Source: Planctomycetia bacterium (GTDB taxonomy: Bacteria; Planctomycetota; UBA11346). Taken from it: DNA of 7,864 nucleotides. Location: the NCBI GenBank assembly GCA_005801395.1, contig SYDV01000407.1, positions 1 to 7,864 on the forward strand. Reading direction: 5' to 3'. The notes beneath the pieces are model-generated. The model worked only from the letters and a program-made list of their open reading frames with translations. It ran no database searches and had not been told where the DNA came from. Within the stretch, counting starts at the first letter, position 1; the number at the start of each line of letters is the position of its first letter. This document shows, piece by piece, positions 1 through 6,102 of this stretch. Both the position numbers and the translations under genes were made by a program.

Positions 1-20
1 TCGGACATCGGACATCGGAC
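1..20. repeat. Short tandem repeat of a 7-bp unit
   Basis: The unit TCGGACA is repeated almost three times without a mismatch. The array begins at the window edge, so it may continue to the left. It lies immediately downstream of the ispH stop codon. No function can be assigned, and it does not form a hairpin terminator. Confidence 0.7.
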
Positions 21-21
21 G

Positions 22-873
22 TTATCTTAATCCGGCCATATCCCGCACCTTCGCGTGCACGGCTTCGATGACGTCCTGCGGGGTGCTGGTGCCGGCAGTG
101 ATGCCAACATGTTTTTTCCCGGCAAACCACAACGTGTCGAGATTCTCTGGGCCTTCGATGTGGTGGGCCTCAATGCCACGATCACTGATCAGTTCCTGCA
201 GCTTACGCGTATTCGCGCTGTTCATGCCCCCGATGACAATGCCTAGATCAATGTCTTCGGACAATAAAATGCCAATGGCTTGCTGACGCTCTTTTACCGG
301 TTGGCAAATAGTATCACAAAAGCGCACGTCTTCTACCCACGGCTGGGCGCGAATCGCCGTTACTAAACGGCTTACCATTTCAGGGCGATTAGTGGTTTGG
401 CTGACAATACCAATACGTGCATGTCCCTGTAATTGTTTGATATCTTCTTCATCGTGGACAACAGCGGCAGCACGCAGATTACCAACCACCCCACGCACTT
501 CGACGTGACTGGCTTCGCCAATCACCACCGGAAAATAACCCTCGCGTTCGAGAAAGCGCGCCAACTTATGCAGACGAATCACCAAGGGGCAGGTCGCATC
601 GAAGACGGTAAAACCCTTTTGCCTTAACATTTCCTTCGTCGCATCGCTAGCGCCATGAGCTGTAATCATAACTGCTTCGGTGGTGATGTTGTCAATTTGA
701 TCACGCTCAACGATGCGCACACCGTTGGCTTTTAATCGTTCGGTGGTTTGCGGATTATGCACTAATTGCCCGACAATGGTCAGACGATCTTTGAACGCCG
801 GATCCAACGCCATGTCGATGGCGTCCTGAACCCCGAAGCAGGTGCCCATCGCCTGGGCCAACGTAATTTTCAT
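22..873 (-). CDS. ispH: 4-hydroxy-3-methylbut-2-enyl diphosphate reductase (IspH/LytB)
   Basis: IspH catalyses the last step of the MEP isoprenoid pathway, the reductive dehydration of HMBPP to IPP and DMAPP, in the cytoplasm with a [4Fe-4S] cluster. The three cluster cysteines are visible at residues 12 (GTCFGV), 95 (ATCPLV) and 190 (DTICQP). Other family residues are His39 in the VHN motif, His123 and Glu125 in SHVEVRG, the SQTT motif near 158-161, the Asn/Ser pocket in GGMNSANTRK (215-224) and AGTSTP near 260-265. At 283 residues it is slightly shorter than the E. coli enzyme (about 316) but covers the whole fold. The ATG at 873 is chosen because the family begins a few residues before the first cysteine and no in-frame start lies close upstream. 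No clear Shine-Dalgarno site precedes it. The 6S RNA terminator lies 84 bp upstream, so it probably has its own promoter, which I could not identify. Confidence 0.96.
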   Translation of the reverse strand: MKITLAQAMGTCFGVQDAIDMALDPAFKDRLTIVGQLVHNPQTTERLKANGVRIVERDQIDNITTEAVMITAHGASDATKEMLRQKGFTVFDATCPLVIRLHKLARFLEREGYFPVVIGEASHVEVRGVVGNLRAAAVVHDEEDIKQLQGHARIGIVSQTTNRPEMVSRLVTAIRAQPWVEDVRFCDTICQPVKERQQAIGILLSEDIDLGIVIGGMNSANTRKLQELISDRGIEAHHIEGPENLDTLWFAGKKHVGITAGTSTPQDVIEAVHAKVRDMAGLR

Positions 874-957
874 GGCTACTACTGTGTACCGTGTTGCGAC
901 GATGAGAAGATGAAGAGCGCTGTGACCACGACGAACGAATGCTCTGCTCGTTGGATG

Positions 958-992
958 AAAAAAAAACCACCGATGTTTTGCATCGGTGGTTT
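958..992 (-). terminator. Rho-independent terminator of the 6S RNA transcript
   Basis: A perfect 12-bp stem (964-975 with 981-992) encloses a 5-nt loop. On the minus strand it is followed by nine T residues (966-958, partly shared with the stem base). On the plus strand the stem is followed by GAAAAGAG, so the terminator works only for leftward transcription. It starts about 6 nt after the 3' closing strand of the 6S-like RNA, so it most simply ends that transcript. It would also stop readthrough from recQ into ispH. Confidence 0.9.
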
Positions 993-997
993 GAAAA

Positions 998-1149
998 GAG
1001 CCTCCGCTTATGCCGTATCTAGCAAGCTTCCCTGAACCTATAGTTCAGGTGGGAGCCTCCCTTTTCAGGCATGGCCTGTCTGGGCGTTGGCTCCCTAGGG
1101 GGGTGAAAGGCCAGGGGATTGCGGCCGGACCTCGAACACAGCAGGGGCG
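998..1149 (-). ncRNA. ssrS: 6S RNA (SsrS-like RNA polymerase regulator)
   Basis: 6S RNA mimics an open promoter and binds the housekeeping RNA polymerase holoenzyme. On the minus strand this stretch can be drawn as the 6S fold. The closing stem pairs 1148-1140 (GCCCCUGCU) with 1008-1000 (AGCGGAGGC), with one mismatch. The 5' side then carries UGUGUUCG (1140-1133) and UCCCCUG (1118-1112), both matching blocks of the E. coli 5' half. A long upper arm pairs 1095-1089 with 1057-1051 (GGGAGCC/GGCUCCC), then has a CCC/GGG step and a CAGGC/GCCUG tip (1078-1074 with 1070-1066). The small central hairpin CCUGAAC-UAUAG-GUUCAGG (1049-1031) corresponds to the UUGAAC/GGUUCAA hairpin of known 6S RNAs. It is followed by a ...CGGCAU...GGAG 3' block like that of E. 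coli. At about 150 nt it is shorter than the E. coli RNA (184 nt). The ends are inferred from the closing stem and promoter. The identification was made by eye from motifs and pairing, without a covariance search. Confidence 0.82.
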
Positions 1150-1153
1150 GGTG

Positions 1154-1163
1154 CATATATAAA
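1154..1163 (-). promoter_or_regulatory. Candidate -10 region of the 6S RNA promoter
   Basis: The minus strand reads TTTATATATG here. A TATATA hexamer at 1161-1156 would place the start of transcription near 1149-1148, exactly where the closing stem of the 6S RNA begins. No good -35 hexamer is seen 16-18 bp upstream (the sequence there is near GTAGCT), which leaves room for an activator or an alternative sigma factor. The agreement of the box with the RNA end is the main support. Confidence 0.5.
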
Positions 1164-1199
1164 GCGCCTCCGCCCACTAGCTACGGGGAGATAAAGGGG

Positions 1200-1221
1200 A
1201 GTTGCACACGCGTGTGCAACT
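1200..1221. repeat. 22-bp perfect palindrome upstream of the 6S RNA, possible operator
   Basis: The half-site AGTTGCACACG is followed directly by its exact reverse complement with no spacer. It ends about 51 bp upstream of the predicted 6S start and lies 113 bp downstream of the recQ stop. No T-tract follows on either strand, so it is not an ordinary intrinsic terminator. Perfect symmetry, length and place suggest a binding site for a dimeric regulator of the 6S promoter, but the protein is unknown. The rest of the gap up to the recQ stop (1222-1334) shows no ORF and no convincing recQ terminator. Confidence 0.7.
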
Positions 1222-1334
1222 AGCTTGTTACCGTACGGAGTTCGTAATTTTTGGCTTGCCTTACTAGTTATTTGCCACCGATCAAAACACACCATTTGAG
1301 ACATGGATCTTTTTATAAATTCAGCTCGCCAACG

Positions 1335-3344
1335 CTACCCGTTTGCGGTCTGCTGTTCATTTTGCACCACTGCTAACACCGCCGCGCCGTAACGCGCGGC
1401 TTTACGTTCGCCAATGCCTTTGATGGCAATCAGCGCCGTTACCGTCTTTGGCTTAGCGCTAGCGATCGCTTGCAGTGTGCTGTCATGAAATACCACATAA
1501 GGCGGAACACCGGCTGCCGCCGCGACTTGTTTGCGCATCATGCGCAAACGTTCGAACAACGATTGGTCACTTGGTGCCAATGGTGGTTCCGCTGACGCGG
1601 CGGACTTCGTCGAGGTTGATGTTTTTGCTTTTCGTTCGCTGCGGGTGGGACGATCTGCGACTTGCCCTAAACGCACACTACCTTCACCACGACATAAGGC
1701 TTTGCCGGATTCGGTATGAATTAAAAATGAATACACACCATCTTCACGCAGCTCTAAAAATCCTTGCACAATTAATTGATCTAACCACGAACGTACAGCC
1801 GCTTCGCTGACATCTTGCATGATGCCGAATACTTTCAGGCGATCGTGTCCCGCGCGTTCGCTCTTATCGCTACGACGACCAAGCAAAACATCCACGCATT
1901 GTCCTGCGCCAAATCGTCCTTCGAGTCGCCACGCTGCGGAAATGATTTTTTGCGCCGTAGTTAATGCTTCATCCGCTGGCAATTCTTTGGTTTCACCCAA
2001 ACAAATGTCGCACGCACCGCAATTTACTTCGGAATTAACTTCGCTTTTTGCGTTTGAATCTTCCGACGGAGCAGGATATGGCTGGCCAAAATGTTCTGTT
2101 AATAAACGGTGACGACAAACCGGCGCGACGACATAGCGACCGATTTCACGTAGTTGACGATCAAGAACACGTTCGCGTTCTGGCGACAACGGGCCATCCC
2201 GCATAGCTAAACGACGATGGGTGACCAAATCACCCGCGCTAAATAACAAAACGCAGTCAGCAGGTAAACCATCACGTCCAGCGCGACCGGCTTCTTGCTG
2301 ATAATGCTCTATCGATTTTGGCGTGTTCGCATGCACGACATAACGCACATTTGAACGATCAATGCCCATACCAAATGCAATGGTGGCTACCACCACGTCT
2401 AATCGTTCATTAACGAAATTACTTTGCACCTTTCCCCGAATTTCCGCCGCCAACCCCGCATGATAGGCGGCTGCTTGCACGCCTGCTTTTTTCAAGGTCG
2501 TAGTTAATTGTTCCACTTCGCGCCGCGTCTGAGCATACACAATGCCACCTTCGCCAGCGTGGCGTTGAATAACTTCCAACGCTTGCTTTGCTCCCTGATT
2601 TCGCGGAATCGCGCGATAGATTAAATTCGCCCGATCAACATGACCAATAAACCGATCGACTGAACGCAGACCTAATTGTTTACAAATATCGTCCTGTACT
2701 TGCGGCGTGGCCGTGGCGGTCAGAGCCATGCGCGGGACATTGGGCAAACGATCAAATATCTGACGTAATTGGCGGTATTCAGGGCGAAAATCGTGACCCC
2801 AATGCGAAACGCAGTGGGCCTCATCCACGGCAATTAGCGCGAGATTATCCAAACGCGTGACCCAATCACCGGCCATTACTCGTTCTGGACTAGCATAAAT
2901 AATATCGACTTCACCCTGCACCATCGATTGCCAAGAAGAACGACGCGTTTCCTCATCCAAATTAGAATGCAAAGCAACCGCGATAAGGCCCGCCTCTTGA
3001 GCGGCTGAGACTTGGTCATCCATCAATGCAATTAATGGTGACACCACCAAGACCATGCCAGCACCGCACGCGGCGGGAATTTGATAACATAAACTTTTGC
3101 CACCACCGGTGGGCAACACCACCAGACAATCGCGCTTATTTAATGCCGAATTGACCGCGTCCCCCTGCAAAGGACGGAAAGCTTCATAACCAAAATAACG
3201 CCGCAGTGCTGCTGTCGGAGTTAATCGTTCACGTACCGTGGTACCACGGCGTAATTCTTCTAATGATCGAACAGGAGTCAGGCCGCTAACATCTGGCAGC
3301 GCCTCATCACTGTCCCATTCCTCATCCGGCATGCTCAGGTCCAT
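1335..3344 (-). CDS. recQ: ATP-dependent DNA helicase RecQ
   Basis: RecQ is a 3'-5' DNA helicase of recombination and replication-fork repair. The 669-residue protein has the full bacterial layout. Motif 0 is FGYEAFRPLQ (51-60), Walker A is LPTGGGKS (77-84, Lys83), and the DEAH box runs into the RecQ aromatic loop at DEAHCVSHWGHDFRP (174-188). TATAT is motif III (209-213), followed by FGMGIDR (324-330) and the arginine-finger motif QQEAGRAGRDG (349-359). The RQC zinc site is Cys410, Cys442, Cys445 and Cys448, followed by a winged helix. An Ala/Ser/Thr/Lys-rich linker (about 565-590) leads to an HRDC domain (about 592-660). Compared with E. coli RecQ the first two zinc cysteines are about 15 residues further apart. 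The start at 3344 overlaps rnc by 23 bp. The in-frame ATG at 3332 (residue 5) is an alternative and has a GGA-like site upstream. Translation is probably coupled to rnc. Confidence 0.96.
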   Translation of the reverse strand: MDLSMPDEEWDSDEALPDVSGLTPVRSLEELRRGTTVRERLTPTAALRRYFGYEAFRPLQGDAVNSALNKRDCLVVLPTGGGKSLCYQIPAACGAGMVLVVSPLIALMDDQVSAAQEAGLIAVALHSNLDEETRRSSWQSMVQGEVDIIYASPERVMAGDWVTRLDNLALIAVDEAHCVSHWGHDFRPEYRQLRQIFDRLPNVPRMALTATATPQVQDDICKQLGLRSVDRFIGHVDRANLIYRAIPRNQGAKQALEVIQRHAGEGGIVYAQTRREVEQLTTTLKKAGVQAAAYHAGLAAEIRGKVQSNFVNERLDVVVATIAFGMGIDRSNVRYVVHANTPKSIEHYQQEAGRAGRDGLPADCVLLFSAGDLVTHRRLAMRDGPLSPERERVLDRQLREIGRYVVAPVCRHRLLTEHFGQPYPAPSEDSNAKSEVNSEVNCGACDICLGETKELPADEALTTAQKIISAAWRLEGRFGAGQCVDVLLGRRSDKSERAGHDRLKVFGIMQDVSEAAVRSWLDQLIVQGFLELREDGVYSFLIHTESGKALCRGEGSVRLGQVADRPTRSERKAKTSTSTKSAASAEPPLAPSDQSLFERLRMMRKQVAAAAGVPPYVVFHDSTLQAIASAKPKTVTALIAIKGIGERKAARYGAAVLAVVQNEQQTANG

Positions 3345-4041
3345 TCATTTGTGCCAACAAGGCGAGAGCGGCGGCGGCTTCCGCACGACGACGACTCGTA
3401 CCATCACCGCTACCAGTGGTGCCAGCAATGGTGACTTGGGCGCGAAACAACGGTTCGTGATCAGTGCCGCCAACGCGATCACTGGTATAATTCGGTAATT
3501 GTTTGTGATGCTCTAAACACCACACCTGTAATGCCATGCGTGCGTCTTCGTCGACCTGCATCGGATCCTCAACGAAACCTTGCAGCAGTCGGGCAACAGC
3601 GACGCGCACCGCCTCCCATCCACCATCCATAAATATGGCCGCTAAAATTGCCTCAGCAAAATTGGCCTTAACGGAATCTGGCCACGGCTTGGACATCTGC
3701 TGGCCAACCAAACAGTGATCGGGCAATACCGTCACCTCAATAGCACGCGCTAACGTGGCTCGACTGACCAAGCGCGATTTAAGTCGTGACAACGGACCTT
3801 CATCGGCATTCGGAAAACGTTCACACAGCATTTGGCACAAGGCGGCGCCGAGCAAAGCGTCGCCTAAAAATTCCAAACGCTCATTCGCTTCACGGCGTTT
3901 CTCCGCAGGCGTAGCTTGCGCTCCCAATCGACTGGTATGCGTACAAGCCTGGGTCAAGAGTGCTGCATTGATAAATCTATGGCCAAGCACGGTTGCGACA
4001 GCGTCGATGCGTGCGGTGGATGCGTCAGGGGTTTCGCTCAT
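3322..4041 (-). CDS. rnc: Ribonuclease III
   Basis: This is a dsRNA-specific endonuclease of rRNA processing and RNA decay, cytoplasmic and active as a homodimer. The 239-residue protein has an RNase III domain (about 12-155) and a dsRNA-binding domain (about 163-232). The signature NERLEFLGDALLG lies at 53-65, with the catalytic Glu54, Glu57 and Asp61 present. The second acidic motif reads KANFAEAILAAIFMDGG (125-141). Glu130 matches E. coli Glu117, but Asn127 stands where E. coli has Asp114. The dsRBD ends in GTSRRRAEAAAA, matching the usual basic-then-Ala-rich helix. The ATG at 4041 gives the usual N-terminus, while a longer frame to a TTG at 4107 would run into the divergent kinase gene. 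No clear Shine-Dalgarno site is present. A TATTTT sequence at 4057-4052 hints at a nearly leaderless transcript, though this is weak. It overlaps recQ and probably forms an operon with it. Confidence 0.94.
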   Translation of the reverse strand: MSETPDASTARIDAVATVLGHRFINAALLTQACTHTSRLGAQATPAEKRREANERLEFLGDALLGAALCQMLCERFPNADEGPLSRLKSRLVSRATLARAIEVTVLPDHCLVGQQMSKPWPDSVKANFAEAILAAIFMDGGWEAVRVAVARLLQGFVEDPMQVDEDARMALQVWCLEHHKQLPNYTSDRVGGTDHEPLFRAQVTIAGTTGSGDGTSRRRAEAAAALALLAQMNGPEHAG

Positions 4042-4073
4042 GCGTGAGTGGAAAATAGGGAAAGCGCTCGCAT

Positions 4074-4080
4074 AAGGAAG
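4074..4080 (+). promoter_or_regulatory. Ribosome binding site that sets the kinase start
   Basis: AAGGAAG ends 3 nt before the ATG at 4084, with the AAGGA core 5 nt away. This favours 4084 over the in-frame ATG at 4048, which would add a 12-residue charged segment without a comparable site. Confidence 0.75.
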
Positions 4081-4083
4081 CCC

Positions 4084-5283
4084 ATGGCCGCACCAACCTT
4101 TCTCCAACTATGTCGTTTCTGCCAACATGAGTTTCGCGCTCCCGTCGCATGGCTCGGCCGCACCGCATCATGCCCACACTGCCGACGACAAATTACCCTC
4201 AGCGAAAGTGCTGATGGCAAGGTCGATAAACTCGTCGGTCAAACCTTAGGCGGCTGTCGACTAGTGCGACGATTGGGTGCCGGCGCCATTGGAGTGGTGT
4301 ACGAAGCGGAGCAAACCAACGTACAGCGCAAAGTCGCCGTAAAGATGCTTACCAGTAGAGCCGCAGCCGACGATAAAGTCATCCAACGCTTTGATCGTGA
4401 AGCGCGCTTGTGCGCCGCTATTCAACATCCGCATGTTGTGGCCGTGTATAATTGCGGCTTTGAACGCGGAGTTCATTATTTAGTCATGGAATTTGTCGAC
4501 GGCTACACGTTATCAACGTTGGTCGAGGAAGCGAAACAAGTACCATGGGAAGAAGCGGCACGTATTATTTTACAAGTCGCACGCGGACTCGAACATGCAC
4601 ATCAACGCGGCATTATTCATCGCGATATTAAACCCGCGAATATTTTAGTCACCCGCGAAGGCATCGCGAAATTAGCCGACCTTGGTTTAGCCAAACAATT
4701 AGAAGACGAACGCTCCATCACTGACGATGGCCCCAATGGCCTCACTATGCAGGGCATCGCTTTAGGATCACCCGCTTACATGCCACCTGAACAAATTCGT
4801 AGCGCGCGCGATGTCACGCCATCTTGCGACCTCTATTCGTTGGGCGCCTCTTTTTATCAATTAATTACCGGCCTGTTGCCGTTTGATGGCCGCACCGCTC
4901 CCGAGGTGATGACCAAAGTATTACGTGAAAAACCACGGCCTATTTTAGAAATCGCACCCAATACTCCACCTGCTGTGGTCGCTTTTATTAATCGCACCTT
5001 AGAAAAAGAAGTGGAAGGGCGACCGGCAAATGCTGGGCAATTCATCGTCGAATTAGAAGATGTTATTGCCCAACCACAGGTCGTCGCTGCGCAGGCAAAT
5101 AAAAAACCACAAACCAACAAAACGACGAATCGAGCAAATCCACAACCGCGTTCCCGTAACAGCACAGGCTCGTCCCAAACAACCAAAAAATCATCCGTTG
5201 GATTATGGATCATTATCGCATGCCTGGTAATAGCTGCCGCAGGTGTCATCACCTGGCGCTTATTAACTACCACGACCGGATAA
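4084..5283 (+). CDS. Membrane-anchored Ser/Thr protein kinase with N-terminal zinc ribbon
   Basis: This is a Hanks-type kinase of 399 residues. The N-terminus carries a CxxC...CxxC zinc ribbon (Cys10, Cys13, Cys30, Cys33). The kinase domain runs from about 57 to 325. It has the glycine loop GAGAIGVV (65-72), VAVK with Lys87, the catalytic HRDIKPAN (179-186, Asp181), DLG in place of DFG (199-201), GSPAYMPPE (228-236, PPE where APE is usual) and CDLYSLG (248-254). All catalytic residues are present, so it should be active. A Pro/Asn/Lys/Thr-rich linker (about 330-371) leads to one hydrophobic helix (about 372-392). Only about seven residues follow it, so the kinase is cytoplasmic and lacks an external sensor such as PASTA repeats. 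The zinc ribbon is the only candidate sensing or docking part. Substrates are unknown. The start is set by AAGGAAG. It is divergent from rnc (42-bp gap) and probably heads an operon with the methyltransferase, whose frame opens directly after its stop. Confidence 0.93.
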   Translation: MAAPTFLQLCRFCQHEFRAPVAWLGRTASCPHCRRQITLSESADGKVDKLVGQTLGGCRLVRRLGAGAIGVVYEAEQTNVQRKVAVKMLTSRAAADDKVIQRFDREARLCAAIQHPHVVAVYNCGFERGVHYLVMEFVDGYTLSTLVEEAKQVPWEEAARIILQVARGLEHAHQRGIIHRDIKPANILVTREGIAKLADLGLAKQLEDERSITDDGPNGLTMQGIALGSPAYMPPEQIRSARDVTPSCDLYSLGASFYQLITGLLPFDGRTAPEVMTKVLREKPRPILEIAPNTPPAVVAFINRTLEKEVEGRPANAGQFIVELEDVIAQPQVVAAQANKKPQTNKTTNRANPQPRSRNSTGSSQTTKKSSVGLWIIIACLVIAAAGVITWRLLTTTTG

Positions 5284-5307
5284 TTGGCAAAACCATACGA
5301 CGAATCA

Positions 5308-6045
5308 ATGTTATCCTTGCGTAAACGATCGGACTTTCCTATGCCGCCAATCCAACACGCGAAATCATTTACAAAAAATTTGGCGAATACCCTGCTCTCG
5401 CGTGGCGGACAAACAGTCATGCGCGTTCCGATTTATCCCGTTAATTTAGTTTTTGAAACTATTCCCGGTTGGTTTAGTGCGGATGACGCCTTAGGGCTGT
5501 GGACGGCCGCCACCTTAGCAAATGGAGATTTTTTAGAAATTGGACACTACTGTGGGCGTAGCACCTCCCTGATCTGTCAGCGCATTCAGCTGCTTGGAGG
5601 AGTTAATCGTTTTGTCAGTTATGATTTATCTCATCTCAGTCAGGATGAACTCCAACGCCATTTTTCCGCATTACATCCGACCGGCACCACGACGTTACCA
5701 CCTGATTTAATTGCGCTGTATGCCGCTGGGCGCACGACCACCGATGTCGCTCGTGCCCACCTGATACAGCATGGTCTTGCTGATTATGTCACGCTCATTG
5801 GTGGCGATTTTCGCGAGGACACCAGTACGTACGATTTTATTTTTTGTGCTGCCGCCCACCATGCCGATGAAATTGCGGCGAATATTCCACATTGCCAACG
5901 CTTATTACGTCCCACTGGTATTCTCGCGGTGCACGATGTGACGGCGCCATTGATTGCCGCCTATCAGCAATACGGATTCACTTTGTGCGTGACGATTGGA
6001 ACCGTTGGTGTTTTCCGTGTCTCTGCCAAAAACCGTGCCCCATAA
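5308..6045 (+). CDS. Class I SAM-dependent methyltransferase, substrate unknown
   Basis: The SAM-binding motif I is LEIGHYCGRSTS (encoded from 5533), with its acidic-x-Gly-x-x-x-Gly pattern. A second strand, RFVSYDLS, ends in an acidic residue suited to the SAM ribose. Later motifs are GGDFREDTSTYDFIFC, which resembles the post-motif strand of the Methyltransf_24 group, and LLRPTGILAVHDV, the typical beta-5 and turn. This supports a Rossmann-fold methyltransferase of the type often found near glycan or secondary-metabolite genes, but nothing shows the substrate. The start is uncertain. The frame is open from a TTG at 5284, directly after the kinase TAA. ATGs follow at 5308, 5341 and 5419. The last has a GGCGGA about 9 nt upstream and begins 38 residues before motif I. 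I give the first ATG. The tight spacing to the kinase suggests co-transcription. Confidence 0.85.
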   Translation: MLSLRKRSDFPMPPIQHAKSFTKNLANTLLSRGGQTVMRVPIYPVNLVFETIPGWFSADDALGLWTAATLANGDFLEIGHYCGRSTSLICQRIQLLGGVNRFVSYDLSHLSQDELQRHFSALHPTGTTTLPPDLIALYAAGRTTTDVARAHLIQHGLADYVTLIGGDFREDTSTYDFIFCAAAHHADEIAANIPHCQRLLRPTGILAVHDVTAPLIAAYQQYGFTLCVTIGTVGVFRVSAKNRAP

Positions 6046-6075
6046 TCCGCCAATTGATCTGGAGTTCGAACACTC

Positions 6076-6090
6076 GATGGTGAAACCATC
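6076..6090 (+). other. Small hairpin abutting the ribosome binding site of the isomerase gene
   Basis: GATGGT and ACCATC form a perfect 6-bp stem with a GAA loop, directly before AAGGAA. It could affect ribosome access or mRNA stability. It has no T-tract and is not a terminator. It may be chance. Confidence 0.4.
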
Positions 6091-6096
6091 AAGGAA
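6091..6096 (+). promoter_or_regulatory. Ribosome binding site of the isomerase-like gene
   Basis: AAGGAA stands 6 nt before the ATG at 6103, which fixes the start of that gene. Confidence 0.75.
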
Positions 6097-6102
6097 ATCC
6101 TC

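Noticed and set aside
958..992. Reading the hairpin as a plus-strand terminator
   Set aside because: No T-tract follows on the plus strand and no plus-strand gene ends nearby.
998..1149. tmRNA, SRP RNA or RNase P RNA as the identity of the structured RNA
   Set aside because: I found none of their diagnostic sequences (a tRNA-like T arm with CCA end, the GGTCAGG...GGAAGCAGCC SRP core, or the GAGGAAAGTCC RNase P block).
755..1304. Small open frames within the gap and the ispH start (for example 755-970, 766-1035 and 1095-1304)
   Set aside because: They overlap ispH, the terminator or the 6S RNA, and none has a ribosome site or protein-like composition. RNA structure explains the region better.
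1335..4041. RecQ plus RNase III as a defence system
   Set aside because: Both proteins are full-length housekeeping types with normal domains. No nuclease-helicase fusion, toxin or other defence partner is nearby.
4048..4083. Longer kinase start at the ATG at 4048
   Set aside because: The ATG at 4084 has a good AAGGAAG site immediately upstream, and the zinc ribbon follows it naturally.
3322..4107. Longer RNase III start at a TTG (4107)
   Set aside because: It would add 22 residues unlike any RNase III N-terminus and would overlap the divergent kinase start. The ATG at 4041 gives the normal beginning.
4857..5420. Minus-strand open frame of 187 codons opposite the kinase and the start of the methyltransferase
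   Set aside because: It is antisense to clear kinase and methyltransferase coding sequence, has no recognisable domain, and has the composition expected of a shadow frame.
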